Below are positions 15,598 through 24,505 of a DNA stretch of 64,000 nucleotides, piece after piece. Each line of letters starts with the position of its first letter. Position 1 is the first letter of the stretch. Position numbers and translations under genes: made by a program. The DNA is taken from NCBI RefSeq assembly GCF_001648775.1, contig NZ_LVEJ01000018.1:1-64000 (forward strand), written 5' to 3'. The notes below the pieces were generated by a model. It saw nothing but the letters and a program-made list of their open reading frames with translations, had not been told where the DNA came from and did no database searches. Origin of the DNA: Pseudomonas fluorescens. Its GTDB lineage: Bacteria > Pseudomonadota > Gammaproteobacteria > Pseudomonadales > Pseudomonadaceae.

Positions 15598-16839
15598 TCA
15601 TACCGCTTTTCCAAATTGTCCCTTGATCACCTTCTCGCATGCCAACGCATCAAGGTGATCTGCATACCACTGCATCATCTTCACCCTGTGCTCTAGGTAT
15701 TGAGCCTTGTTGTATACCCCGGATATTCCCTCTTCTTTGTGAGCAAGCTGCGCTTCGACATGCTCTTTCGGCCAGCCGTGTTCCCTGAGCAAAGTGCTGG
15801 CGGTGTGACGAGTCCCATGACCAACCAAACGGCCTTTGTAACCAATCGTCGCGAAGACTTTGTTGATGGTGTTTTCGCTAATCGTCGGATTCTTCGCGCC
15901 CACTCCGGGGAATAGCCAGCGACTGCGACCTGTTAGGCTGTGAAGTTCTTTGAGAGCGGAAAGCGCTTGCTTAGGGAGTGGACAAACAAAGTCCCTGCGC
16001 ATCTTCATCTTGGCGGCAGGCGTCGTCCATATTGCTTTATCAAGGTCGAACTCTTTCCATTCAGCTAACCGAACCATGCCCGGTCTCGATGCGGTCCAGA
16101 TACAGAGCCATGCTGCAGTTCGGGCCGTCAGCCTGCTGGGAGTGTTTTTGAGTGCTTGGAGGAACTCTGCCAGCTCAGGCTCCAACAAATGAGGATGCTG
16201 CTGAGTCTTTGGGGCTCGAGCTGCAATATCTCGTAGGCGACTGCCCGGATCGTTTTCCGTGAGGCCTAGGCCGATGGCACGCCCGAATATCTGATTGATC
16301 CAAGTGCGGCACTTTTCCGCCACGTTGTGTGCGTCTCGGGCTTCGAGAGATGCCTGAAGTTCTGCACAGTCGGTACGAGTGATTTCGTCAAGGGGCTTAT
16401 CTCCCAGCGCTGGGAGTATGTCTTTGTCGAGGTAAGTGCGGATTTTGTTAAGAGTGGAGGGAGCGAGTCCCTTTTCTTCCTTGGCCTTGAGCCAAGCTTC
16501 AGCTGCGGCTCGGAAGGTCCGAGTCCTGGCAGCATCAATTGCTGCTTTGGCAGAGCGTTTTTGCTCGAGAGGATCGGCCCCGCTGCTCACTACCTTGCGC
16601 AGTTCAGCAGCTTTGTCCCGTGCCAATGCACCGCTGACTTCTGGATAACCCCCCAGCCCCATCCAAGCCCAATTGCCCGCCGGACGTTTGTAGCGGAGCT
16701 GCCAGGATTTACCACCGTCAGGTTTAACCCTGAAGTAGACGCCGTTTCCGTCCAGCTCTCGGTATTCCTTTGATTCCGGCTCCAATCCCGCAAGTGTCGT
16801 GTCAGCGAGAGGGCGGCGCTTGATGTCTGCGCGCTTCAT
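15598..16839 (-). CDS. P4-family tyrosine recombinase (integrase)
   Basis: A 413-residue integrase. The N-terminal DUF4102-type arm-binding domain (VYFRVKPDGGKSWQLRY near residue 35) is followed by a SAM-like core-binding domain and the catalytic domain: Arg252 in TASRPGM, His341-x-x-Arg344 in HGTRH, His367 in LAH and nucleophile Tyr376 in VYNKA. All catalytic residues are present, so it is likely active. The ATG at 16839 is chosen from the family N-terminus; the frame opens 96 bp further upstream through the GGGATACA repeats, which is not coding-like. It lies next to tRNA-Leu, pointing away from it, as usual for elements in tRNA 3' ends. Confidence 0.9.
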   Translation of the reverse strand: MKRADIKRRPLADTTLAGLEPESKEYRELDGNGVYFRVKPDGGKSWQLRYKRPAGNWAWMGLGGYPEVSGALARDKAAELRKVVSSGADPLEQKRSAKAAIDAARTRTFRAAAEAWLKAKEEKGLAPSTLNKIRTYLDKDILPALGDKPLDEITRTDCAELQASLEARDAHNVAEKCRTWINQIFGRAIGLGLTENDPGSRLRDIAARAPKTQQHPHLLEPELAEFLQALKNTPSRLTARTAAWLCIWTASRPGMVRLAEWKEFDLDKAIWTTPAAKMKMRRDFVCPLPKQALSALKELHSLTGRSRWLFPGVGAKNPTISENTINKVFATIGYKGRLVGHGTRHTASTLLREHGWPKEHVEAQLAHKEEGISGVYNKAQYLEHRVKMMQWYADHLDALACEKVIKGQFGKAV

Positions 16840-16870
16840 CCTTGTATCCCAAAGTTCGGTATTTTTCTCA

Positions 16871-16897
16871 GGATACAAGCAGGGATACAGGGATACA
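16871..16897. repeat. GGGATACA repeats, candidate integrase arm sites (right)
   Basis: GGATACA at 16871-16877 and GGGATACA at 16882-16889 and 16890-16897 lie between the integrase start and the tRNA. The same word occurs twice just inside the left att site (600-619). They overlap the likely integrase promoter, so binding could also repress the gene. Confidence 0.45.
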
Positions 16898-16933
16898 ACG
16901 GATAAGGGGAGACAGGGGTAGACAGACAGGCAC

Positions 16934-16959
16934 AAAAAAACCGGCCAAGTGGCCGGTTT
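16934..16959 (-). terminator. terminator downstream of tRNA-Leu
   Basis: AAACCGGCC (16938-16946) and GGCCGGTTT (16951-16959) form a 9-bp stem with loop AAGT. On the minus strand it is followed by a run of T's. It lies 45 nt beyond the tRNA 3' end and would end the tRNA transcript before the integrase region. It belongs to the element, since the tRNA's old terminator appears at 467-493. Confidence 0.75.
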
Positions 16960-17004
16960 CTCTGGGTCTGAGAGGCTGGTAGAGACTCTCAGATACTGCT
17001 ATGT

Positions 17005-17088
17005 GGTGCCCCGAGGGAGACTCGAACTCCCACTCCTTTCGAAAACGGATTTTGAATCCGCCGCGTCTACCAATTCCGCCATCAGGGC
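17005..17088 (-). tRNA. tRNA-Leu (CAA)
   Basis: An 84-nt class II tRNA including the encoded CCA. The acceptor stem pairs GCCCTGA with TCGGGGC; the anticodon loop TTCAAAA gives anticodon CAA (reads UUG). The long variable arm and the T-loop (GTTCGAGTC) are intact. Its 3' end is the att site of the element, and the element restores a full tRNA gene. Confidence 0.95.
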
Positions 17089-17196
17089 TCAATGGCGGCG
17101 AAGTATAGAGATGAGATTACCGTTGGTCAATCACGTTTCATGGTCTATTTTCGATATTTCCGCTAAACTTTCCGGCCCTGCTAGACGAACCCCATC

Positions 17197-18261
17197 ATGC
17201 GTGTTGCTGACTTTACTTTCGAACTCCCTGATTCGCTGATCGCTCGCCATCCTTTGGCTGAGCGTCGCGGTAGTCGCCTGCTGACCCTTGATGGGCCGAG
17301 CGGTGCCCTTGCACATCGTCAATTCACTGATTTGCTTGAGCATTTGCGCCCGGGCGATTTGATGGTGTTCAACAATACCCGGGTGATTCCGGCGCGGCTG
17401 TTCGGGCAGAAAGCCTCTGGCGGCAAGCTGGAAATCCTCATCGAGCGGGTACTCGATACGCATCGGGTGCTGGCCCATGTGCGTTCCAGCAAGTCGCCGA
17501 AGCCGGGTTCGAAGATTCTCATTGATGGCGGTGGCGAAGCGGAGATGCTTGCGCGTCACGATGCATTGTTCGAGTTGGCCTTCGCTGAAGAAGTGCTACC
17601 GCTGCTCGATCGCGTCGGGCACATGCCGTTGCCTCCCTATATTGATCGCCCGGATGAAGGTTCGGACCGCGAGCGTTATCAGACCGTGTACGCCGAGCGC
17701 CTGGGTGCAGTCGCCGCGCCGACGGCGGGGCTGCATTTCGATCAGTCACTGATGGAGGCGATTGCCGCCAAGGGCGTCGAAACCACGTTCGTCACGCTGC
17801 ACGTGGGCGCGGGGACGTTCCAGCCAGTGCGCGTCGAGAAACTTGAAGATCACCACATGCACACCGAGTGGCTGGAAGTCGGCCAGGATGTGGTTGATGC
17901 CGTCGCCGCGTGCCGTGCGCGCGGTGGTCGTGTGATCGCTGTCGGCACCACCAGTGTGCGTTCGCTGGAAAGTGCGGCGCGTGACGGCGTGCTCAAACCG
18001 TTCAGCGGCGACACCGATATCTTTATCTTCCCGGGCCGCCCGTTCCACGTGGTCGATGCCTTGGTGACCAATTTTCATTTGCCGGAATCCACGCTGTTGA
18101 TGCTGGTTTCCGCGTTTGCCGGTTATCCCGAAACCATGGCCGCCTACAAGGCTGCCGTCGATAACGGTTACCGCTTTTTCAGCTACGGTGATGCGATGTT
18201 CATCACCCGCAATCCCGCACCGACTGCCCCTGAACAATCAGGCCCAGAGGAAACAGAATGA
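17197..18261 (+). CDS. queA: S-adenosylmethionine:tRNA ribosyltransferase-isomerase
   Basis: A 354-residue enzyme that transfers the ribosyl part of SAM to preQ1 in tRNA, forming epoxyqueuosine. Family landmarks include the N-terminal FELPDSLIARHP, NNTRVIPARL near residue 60, TAGLHFDQSL near 178 and TNFHLPESTLLMLVSAFAG near 290. The length is close to the usual 345-355. The last 15 residues (APTAPEQSGPEETE) are a low-complexity tail. First gene of the queA-tgt-yajC-secD-secF cluster; tgt overlaps its stop by 4 bp. The divergent tRNA-Leu gene lies 108 bp upstream, so the promoter is in that gap. Confidence 0.97.
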   Translation: MRVADFTFELPDSLIARHPLAERRGSRLLTLDGPSGALAHRQFTDLLEHLRPGDLMVFNNTRVIPARLFGQKASGGKLEILIERVLDTHRVLAHVRSSKSPKPGSKILIDGGGEAEMLARHDALFELAFAEEVLPLLDRVGHMPLPPYIDRPDEGSDRERYQTVYAERLGAVAAPTAGLHFDQSLMEAIAAKGVETTFVTLHVGAGTFQPVRVEKLEDHHMHTEWLEVGQDVVDAVAACRARGGRVIAVGTTSVRSLESAARDGVLKPFSGDTDIFIFPGRPFHVVDALVTNFHLPESTLLMLVSAFAGYPETMAAYKAAVDNGYRFFSYGDAMFITRNPAPTAPEQSGPEETE

Positions 18262-19391
18262 GTCGCGAATGTCGCATGTCCTTTGAGCTCCTTGCCACTG
18301 ATGGCAAGGCCCGTCGTGGTCGTCTGACCTTCCCGCGCGGCACCGTCGAGACCCCGGCCTTCATGCCGGTGGGCACGTATGGCACGGTCAAGGGCATGTT
18401 GCCGCGTGACATCGTCGCCACTGGCGCGGAAATCATTCTGGGCAACACCTTCCACTTGTGGCTGCGTCCCGGCACTCAGGTGATCAAGGAACACGGCGAC
18501 CTGCATGATTTCATGCAGTGGAAAGGCCCGATCCTGACCGACTCCGGCGGCTTCCAGGTGTTCAGTCTGGGTGCGATGCGCAAGATCAAGGAGGAGGGCG
18601 TGACCTTCGCCTCTCCGGTCGACGGCGCCAAAGTGTTCATGGGCCCGGAAGAGTCGATGCAGGTTCAGCGCGACCTCGGTTCCGACATCGTCATGATCTT
18701 TGACGAGTGCACACCGTACCCGGCCGACGAAGACGTCGCGCGCGTTTCGATGGAATTGTCGCTGCGTTGGGCTCAGCGCTCGAAGAATGCCCACGGTGAC
18801 AATACCGCGGCGCTGTTCGGTATCGTCCAGGGCGGCATGCACCAGGATCTGCGCATGCGCTCGCTCGAAGGCCTCGACAAGATCGGCTTCGACGGCCTCG
18901 CTATCGGCGGACTGTCGGTGGGCGAGCCGAAGCATGAAATGATCAAGGTGCTGGATTATCTGCCGGGCATGATGCCGGCTGACAAACCTCGTTACCTTAT
19001 GGGTGTTGGCAAACCGGAAGATCTGGTTGAGGGTGTGCGCCGCGGTGTGGACATGTTCGATTGCGTGATGCCAACCCGTAATGCCCGCAATGGGCATCTG
19101 TTCATTGATACCGGCGTGCTGAAGATCCGTAACGCGTTCCATCGCCATGATGAATCGCCACTGGATCCGACCTGCGATTGCTATACCTGCCAGAACTTCT
19201 CCCGCGCTTATCTGCATCACCTGGACAAGTGCGGCGAAATGCTGGGAAGCATGCTCAATACCATCCATAACTTGCGCCATTATCAGGTGCTGATGGCTGG
19301 TTTGCGCGAGGCTATTCAACAGGGTACATTGGCCGCCTTTGTCGATGCCTTCTACGCCAAACGCGGGCTCCCTGTTCCGCCTTTGGACTGA
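18258..19391 (+). CDS. tgt: tRNA-guanine transglycosylase
   Basis: A 377-residue enzyme that exchanges guanine-34 for preQ1 in GUN-anticodon tRNAs. The active-site region LTDSGGFQVFSL lies near residue 92, the nucleophile aspartate is in the GVDMFDCVMPTR segment (about 265-276), and the zinc ligands are CDCYTCQNFSRAYLHHL (about 305-321). The ATG at 18258 has AGAGG 8 nt upstream and overlaps queA. A second ATG at 18276 matches the N-terminus of E. coli Tgt more closely and cannot be excluded. Co-transcribed with queA in the same pathway. Confidence 0.97.
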   Translation: MSRECRMSFELLATDGKARRGRLTFPRGTVETPAFMPVGTYGTVKGMLPRDIVATGAEIILGNTFHLWLRPGTQVIKEHGDLHDFMQWKGPILTDSGGFQVFSLGAMRKIKEEGVTFASPVDGAKVFMGPEESMQVQRDLGSDIVMIFDECTPYPADEDVARVSMELSLRWAQRSKNAHGDNTAALFGIVQGGMHQDLRMRSLEGLDKIGFDGLAIGGLSVGEPKHEMIKVLDYLPGMMPADKPRYLMGVGKPEDLVEGVRRGVDMFDCVMPTRNARNGHLFIDTGVLKIRNAFHRHDESPLDPTCDCYTCQNFSRAYLHHLDKCGEMLGSMLNTIHNLRHYQVLMAGLREAIQQGTLAAFVDAFYAKRGLPVPPLD

Positions 19392-19434
19392 GTTTTCTGA
19401 CCCCAAGATTCAACATTTGCAACTGGAGTGCTAA

Positions 19435-19773
19435 ATGAGCTTTTTTATCTCTAACGCCATGGCTGACGCAGCTGCACCGGCTGCTGCCGGCCCAATGGGC
19501 GGCGGCTTCGAGTGGATTTTCCTGGTCGGCTTCCTGGTCATCTTCTACCTGATGATCTGGCGTCCACAGGCCAAGCGCGCCAAAGAGCAGAAGAACCTGC
19601 TGAGCAGCCTTGCGAAAGGCGACGAAGTTGTGACCACTGGCGGCATCGCCGGCAAGATCACCAAAGTGGCCGATGACTTCGTGGTTCTGGAAGTTTCCGA
19701 CACCGTCGAAATGAAGTTCCAGAAAGGCGCCATCGCCGCCACGCTGCCAAAAGGCACGCTGAAAGCGATCTAA
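19435..19773 (+). CDS. yajC: Sec translocon accessory protein YajC
   Basis: A 112-residue single-span inner-membrane protein. A hydrophobic segment (about residues 24-43, WIFLVGFLVIFYLMIW) is followed by RPQAKRAKEQKNLL and a cytoplasmic domain with VVTTGGIAGKI, the family pattern. It works with SecD and SecF, encoded just downstream. GGAG lies about 7 nt before the ATG. Gap to tgt is 43 bp, so it is in the same operon. Confidence 0.96.
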   Translation: MSFFISNAMADAAAPAAAGPMGGGFEWIFLVGFLVIFYLMIWRPQAKRAKEQKNLLSSLAKGDEVVTTGGIAGKITKVADDFVVLEVSDTVEMKFQKGAIAATLPKGTLKAI

Positions 19774-19837
19774 GAGCAACAACTTCTACTCAATCGACGG
19801 GGCGCGCAAGGCGCCCCGCGTCATAACGGGCGGCGTG

Positions 19838-21706
19838 ATGCTGAACAAATATCCTCTGTGGAAATACATTCTGATCCTGGCGGTGCTGGCGATCGGTCTG
19901 ATTTATTCCGCTCCGAATCTATACCCCGATGACCCGGCCATTCAGATCAGCGGCGCCAGCACGGCTCTGCAGGTCAATCAGGCCGATCTGGACCGCGTAA
20001 GCACCGCGCTTCACGAGTCCGGCATCAACGTCAAGGCAGCTACGCTGGCGGCAAACGGCAAGGGCGGCCTGATTCGTCTGAGCAAGGCTGAAGATCAGTT
20101 GCCGGCCAAAGACGTTGTGCGCAAGGCGTTGGGTGATGACTATGTCGTCGCGCTGAACCTGGCACAGACCACTCCGCAATGGCTGCGCAACCTCGGCGCG
20201 CACCCGATGAAACTGGGTCTGGACTTGTCCGGTGGTGTGCACTTCCTGCTGGAAGTGGACATGGACAAAGCCCTTGATGCACGCCTGAAAGTCTACGAAG
20301 GCGACGTCAAGAGCCTGCTGCGCAAAGAGAAACTGCGTTATCGCAGCCTGCCGCAACTGGGCGGTGCCATTCAGTTGGGCTTCAGCGATGAAGACTCCCG
20401 CGAACAGGCTCGTGCACTGATCCGCAAGAACTTCAACGATTTCGACATTGTTCCGGCCGACCTCAACGGTCAACCGGTGCTGCGTCTGGCGATGACCCCG
20501 GCCAAGCTGGCGGAAATCCGTGAATACTCCATCAAGCAGAACTTGACCACGGTACGTAACCGCGTCAACGAGCTGGGTGTTGCCGAACCGATCGTTCAGC
20601 GTCAAGGCGCCAACCGCATCGTGGTTGAGCTGCCGGGCGTGCAGGACACTGCCGAAGCCAAGCGTATCCTCGGCAAGACGGCCAACCTTGAGTTCCGTCT
20701 GGCTGCAGAGCCGGGTGCTTCGAAAGCCACTTCCGAAACCTTCGAGTTCCGTGAAGGCAAGCGTCCGCCAGCACAGATCGAACGTGGTCTGATCATTACG
20801 GGTGACCAGGTCACCGACGCCAAGGCCGGTTTCGGCGAGCACGGCACGCCTGAAGTGAACATCCGTCTGGATGGTCACGGTGGCGAGCTGATGAGCCGCG
20901 CGACGCGTTCGAACGTCGGCCGCAGCATGGCGGTGATCTTCATCGAGCAGCGTCCGATCACCACTTACACCAAGCAAGTGGTCGACGGTGTCGAGAAAGA
21001 CGTCGCGGTGCAAACGTTTAAAGAAGAGAAAAAGATCATCAGCCTGGCGACCATTCAGTCGCCGCTGGGTGCTCAGTTCCGCATCACTGGTCTGAACGGC
21101 CAGGGCGAGTCGTCCGAACTGGCGCTGCTGCTGCGTGCCGGTGGTCTGGCGGCACCGATGTACTTCGCTGAAGAGCGCACCATCGGCCCGAGCCTGGGTG
21201 CTGACAACATCACCAAAGGTATCGATGCGTCGCTGTGGGGCATGCTGTTCGTGTCGCTGTTCATCATCGCCATCTACCGCTTCTTCGGCATCATTGCCAC
21301 CGTCGCGCTGGCGGTGAACATGGTGCTGCTGCTGGCCTTGATGTCGCTGCTGGGTGCAACGCTGACCCTGCCGGGTATCGCCGGTATCGTTCTGACCATG
21401 GGTATGGCGGTCGACGCCAACGTGCTGATCTTCTCGCGGATTCGTGAAGAGATCGCCGCCGGCATGACCGTGCAGCGTGCAATCAACGAAGGCTTCGGCC
21501 GGGCATTCACCGCGATTCTCGACGCCAACCTGACCACACTGTTGGTTGGCGGGATTCTCTTTGCCATGGGCACCGGCCCGGTCAAAGGTTTCGCAGTGAC
21601 CATGTCCCTCGGGATCTTTACCTCGATGTTCACGGCCATCATGGTGACCCGCGCAATGGTCAACCTGATCTTTGGCGGACGTGACTTCAAGAAGTTGTGG
21701 ATTTAA
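19838..21706 (+). CDS. secD: protein translocase subunit SecD
   Basis: A 622-residue RND-family membrane protein that uses the proton gradient to complete protein export. An N-terminal span at about residues 7-25 is followed by a large periplasmic domain with LGLDLSGGVHFLLEVD near 128. The C-terminal half has five spans, with AVDANVLIFSRIREE near 525, the conserved D-x-N motif. The ATG at 19838 is preferred over the GTG three bases before it. A GGCGCGC/GCGCCCC-type hairpin lies in the 61-bp gap after yajC. Ends 9 bp before secF. Confidence 0.97.
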   Translation: MLNKYPLWKYILILAVLAIGLIYSAPNLYPDDPAIQISGASTALQVNQADLDRVSTALHESGINVKAATLAANGKGGLIRLSKAEDQLPAKDVVRKALGDDYVVALNLAQTTPQWLRNLGAHPMKLGLDLSGGVHFLLEVDMDKALDARLKVYEGDVKSLLRKEKLRYRSLPQLGGAIQLGFSDEDSREQARALIRKNFNDFDIVPADLNGQPVLRLAMTPAKLAEIREYSIKQNLTTVRNRVNELGVAEPIVQRQGANRIVVELPGVQDTAEAKRILGKTANLEFRLAAEPGASKATSETFEFREGKRPPAQIERGLIITGDQVTDAKAGFGEHGTPEVNIRLDGHGGELMSRATRSNVGRSMAVIFIEQRPITTYTKQVVDGVEKDVAVQTFKEEKKIISLATIQSPLGAQFRITGLNGQGESSELALLLRAGGLAAPMYFAEERTIGPSLGADNITKGIDASLWGMLFVSLFIIAIYRFFGIIATVALAVNMVLLLALMSLLGATLTLPGIAGIVLTMGMAVDANVLIFSRIREEIAAGMTVQRAINEGFGRAFTAILDANLTTLLVGGILFAMGTGPVKGFAVTMSLGIFTSMFTAIMVTRAMVNLIFGGRDFKKLWI

Positions 21707-21715
21707 GGGGCTGCC

Positions 21716-22630
21716 ATGTTACGTACAATCAACTTCATGGGCGTTCGCAACTTCGCGTTCGGCGTCACAGTGTTTCTCACGTTGCTGGCTATTTTCAGTG
21801 TCGTGCACAAAGGCATGAACTGGGGCCTGGACTTCACCGGCGGTACGCTCATCGAGCTGACCTACGAGCGTCCGGCCGATGTCACCAAGGTGCGTGAAGA
21901 GCTGGTGACTTCGGGTTACCACGAAGCCATCGTGCAGAGCTTTGGTGCGACCACCGATCTGCTGGTGCGCATGCCGGGTGAAGACCCGCAGCTGGGCCAT
22001 CAGGTCGCGCAAGCGCTGCAGAAACTCGGCGGCGATAACCCGGCGACGGTCAAGCGCGTCGAGTTCGTTGGTCCGCAGGTCGGTGAAGAACTGCGCGACC
22101 AGGGCGGCCTCGGCATGCTGCTGGCGCTCGGCGGCATCCTGATCTACCTGGCCTTCCGCTTTCAGTGGAAGTTCGCGGTCGGCGCCATCGTTTCGCTGAT
22201 CCACGACGTGATCGTGACCATCGGTATCCTGTCGTTCTTCCAGATCACCTTCGACCTGACGGTACTGGCGGCGGTACTGGCGATCATCGGTTACTCGCTG
22301 AACGACACCATCGTGGTATTCGACCGGGTTCGTGAGAACTTCCGTGTGCTGCGCAAGGCTTCGCTGATCGAGAACATCAATATCTCGACCACCCAGACCC
22401 TGCTGCGGACCATGGCGACGTCGATCTCCACCTTGCTGGCGATCGCTGCGCTGCTGTTCTTCGGTGGCGACAACCTGTTTGGCTTCTCGATTGCCCTGTT
22501 TATCGGTGTACTGGCGGGTACTTACTCGTCGATCTACATTGCTAACGTGGTGCTGATCTGGCTGAACCTGAGCACTGAGGATCTGATTCCTCCGGCCAAC
22601 ACCGAGAAGGAAGTCGACGACCGTCCATAA
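21716..22630 (+). CDS. secF: protein translocase subunit SecF
   Basis: A 304-residue partner of SecD. One N-terminal span (about residues 15-33) is followed by the DFTGGTLIEL motif near residue 40 and five C-terminal spans. GYSLNDTIVVFDRVRENF near 199-216 is the hallmark proton-translocation segment. Follows secD directly, with an intrinsic terminator (22662-22694) after it. Confidence 0.97.
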   Translation: MLRTINFMGVRNFAFGVTVFLTLLAIFSVVHKGMNWGLDFTGGTLIELTYERPADVTKVREELVTSGYHEAIVQSFGATTDLLVRMPGEDPQLGHQVAQALQKLGGDNPATVKRVEFVGPQVGEELRDQGGLGMLLALGGILIYLAFRFQWKFAVGAIVSLIHDVIVTIGILSFFQITFDLTVLAAVLAIIGYSLNDTIVVFDRVRENFRVLRKASLIENINISTTQTLLRTMATSISTLLAIAALLFFGGDNLFGFSIALFIGVLAGTYSSIYIANVVLIWLNLSTEDLIPPANTEKEVDDRP

Positions 22631-22661
22631 CGGCGATCGTTTTCCCGGCTGTCAGCCCAAG

Positions 22662-22694
22662 AAAGGCGCGAGTTGAACTCGCGCCTTTTTTTAT
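22662..22694 (+). terminator. intrinsic terminator of the queA-secF operon
   Basis: AAGGCGCGAGTT and AACTCGCGCCTT form a perfect stem followed by seven T's. It lies 32 nt after secF. Confidence 0.85.
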
Positions 22695-22751
22695 GCTCCA
22701 AGGCTGGGAGAAGCGCGGGCGTGTCCCGCATGTGATGGTCAGGAGGTTCAT

Positions 22752-23300
22752 GTGAACAAGTCGTTGCTGGTTGGTGCGGTATTGGGTGCTGTCGGTGTAA
22801 CTGCCGGGGGTGCTGTTGCCACCTACAGCCTGGTTAAAAGCGGCCCTGAGTATGCGCAAGTGTTGGCCGTTGAGCCGGTTAAAACACAGATCAAGACTCC
22901 ACGTGAAGTGTGCAAGGATGTAGCTGTGACCCGCCAGGCGCCGGTCAAGGATCAACACCAGATCCTCGGCACTGCGATCGGTGCGGTAGCGGGCGGTTTG
23001 TTGGGTAATCAGATCGGCGGCGGCACCGGCAAGAAAATTGCCACGGTGGCTGGCGCGGTCGGTGGCGGTTATGCCGGTAACAAGGTGCAGGAAGGCATGC
23101 AGAATCGCGATACCTACACCACGACCCAGACTCGCTGTAATACAGTGAATGACATCAGTGACAAGGTTGTAGGTTACGACGTGCGTTACTCGCTGGACGG
23201 CAAGGAAGGCAAAGTGCGAATGGATCGTGATCCGGGCAACCAGATTCCGGTCGACAAGGAAGGTAAGTTGATCCTGTCGCAGAACGAGCCGGGTCAGTAA
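22752..23300 (+). CDS. glycine zipper 2TM-domain surface protein
   Basis: A 182-residue exported or envelope protein. The N-terminal hydrophobic stretch (about 5-28) is a signal anchor. Two glycine-zipper segments follow (GTAIGAVAGGLLGNQIGGGTG and VAGAVGGGYAGNKVQEGM, about 76-115), the 17-kDa/Rickettsia-type glycine zipper 2TM domain. The C-terminal part (about 130-165, YDVRYSLDGKEGKVRMD) is beta-rich. The start is GTG, with AGGAGG 7 nt upstream. Such proteins are found in the outer membrane and their function is unclear. A terminator follows at 23321. Confidence 0.85.
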   Translation: MNKSLLVGAVLGAVGVTAGGAVATYSLVKSGPEYAQVLAVEPVKTQIKTPREVCKDVAVTRQAPVKDQHQILGTAIGAVAGGLLGNQIGGGTGKKIATVAGAVGGGYAGNKVQEGMQNRDTYTTTQTRCNTVNDISDKVVGYDVRYSLDGKEGKVRMDRDPGNQIPVDKEGKLILSQNEPGQ

Positions 23301-23320
23301 CAGGCTGGTCGTTTAGAAAG

Positions 23321-23346
23321 AAGCACCCTGCGGGGTGCTTTTTTTG
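23321..23346 (+). terminator. intrinsic terminator
   Basis: AAGCACCC/GGGTGCTT stem (23321-23340) with loop TGCG, followed by T's. Ends the glycine-zipper gene. Confidence 0.85.
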
Positions 23347-23378
23347 TGCCCGGAATTTTCGGCTAACCCCGGATCTCC

Positions 23379-23471
23379 TGTGGGAGCGAGCTTGCTCGCG
23401 AATGCGGTCTGGCATTCAACATCTATGCAGCCTGATCCACCGCTTTCGCGAGCAAGCTCGCTCCCACAAGG
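23379..23471. repeat. REP pair (inverted)
   Basis: GTGGGAGCGAGCTTGCTCGCGAA and its inverse (TTCGCGAGCAAGCTCGCTCCCAC) face each other across about 35 bp. This is the dominant REP family of the window, also at 26064, 39718, 43441, 45638, 48001 and 49879. Confidence 0.85.
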
Positions 23472-23500
23472 ATTTGTGTTGGTCTGAATGCAAGCATAAA

Positions 23501-23526
23501 AAAAGCACCCCGAAGGGTGCTTTTTT
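23501..23526. terminator. bidirectional terminator after suhB
   Basis: AAAAGCACCC/GGGTGCTTTT with loop CGAA, A-run and T-run on either side. Downstream of suhB (minus strand). Confidence 0.8.
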
Positions 23527-23541
23527 CGTTTCGCGTGAAGC

Positions 23542-24360
23542 TTAGCGCTTCAGCGAAGCCGGCAGGTGCGGCTGGATCGCCGTCAGTACTGCCTTGAAGC
23601 ACTTGGTGTTGCCGGCAACGATGTGGCCTTTTTCAAGGAAGTCGTGACCGCCGGTGAAGTCGCTCACCAGGCCGCCGGCTTCTTGAATCAGCAGGGCGCC
23701 TGCAGCCATGTCCCACTCGGACAGGCCCGACTCCCAGAATGCATCGAAACGACCGGCAGCAACATAAGCCAGGTCCAGGCTGGCGGAACCGGCGCGGCGG
23801 ATGCCGGCAGTCTGGCCAACCAGGGCGCGGAACATGCCCAGGTAGTTTTCCAGGTTGTCCATCTGGTCGTCACGGAACGGGAAGCCGGTACCCAGCAGGG
23901 CGCCGTCGAGGCTGGTACGACCGCTGACGCGCAGACGACGACCGTTCAGTTGAGCGCCGCGACCACGGCTGGCGGTGAATTCTTCCTGACGAACCGGATC
24001 CAGAACAACAGCGTGTTCCAGGCGACCGCGGTATTTGCAGGCGATGCTGACAGCGAAGTGAGGAATGCCGCGCAGGAAGTTGGTGGTGCCGTCCAGTGGA
24101 TCGATGATCCACAGGTACTCTTCGCCTTCGATGCCGGTACCGGCGTGCAGGCCGGTCTCTTCACCGCGGATCGAGTGGTTCGGGTAAGCCTTGCGCAGCG
24201 CGTCGATGATTTTCTGTTCAGCGGCGCGATCGACCTCGGATACATAATCCTTGGCGTCTTTTTCGTCGACCTTGATGGTATCCAGGCGCTCGATGGAGCG
24301 GAAGATCAGTTCACTGGCGCTGCGGGCGGCGCGCAGCGCGATATTCAGCATGGGCTGCAT
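23542..24360 (-). CDS. suhB: inositol-1-monophosphatase family protein SuhB
   Basis: A 272-residue Mg-dependent sugar phosphatase. The metal-binding motifs are EETGLH near residue 67, DPLDGTTNFLRG near 87-98 and SEWDMAAGALLIQEAGG near 215-231. It hydrolyses inositol-1-phosphate; in E. coli SuhB also binds the transcription complex at ribosomal RNA operons. In P. aeruginosa it affects virulence regulation (family knowledge). Divergent from trmJ with 145 bp between the starts. Length matches the family. Confidence 0.95.
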   Translation of the reverse strand: MQPMLNIALRAARSASELIFRSIERLDTIKVDEKDAKDYVSEVDRAAEQKIIDALRKAYPNHSIRGEETGLHAGTGIEGEEYLWIIDPLDGTTNFLRGIPHFAVSIACKYRGRLEHAVVLDPVRQEEFTASRGRGAQLNGRRLRVSGRTSLDGALLGTGFPFRDDQMDNLENYLGMFRALVGQTAGIRRAGSASLDLAYVAAGRFDAFWESGLSEWDMAAGALLIQEAGGLVSDFTGGHDFLEKGHIVAGNTKCFKAVLTAIQPHLPASLKR

Positions 24361-24505
24361 GGATGTGTCACCTAAGGTTGTTAAAGAAAGCCGCGCATTC
24401 TATCAGAACTTTTCTTCAGGTGAAGGACGCTGTTCGCTTTCATAGCTTAACGGTAGGCTGTTCTGTAAGATTTGCCCCCCTTTCCTGTGTCCGAGAGCGC
24501 CTCCC

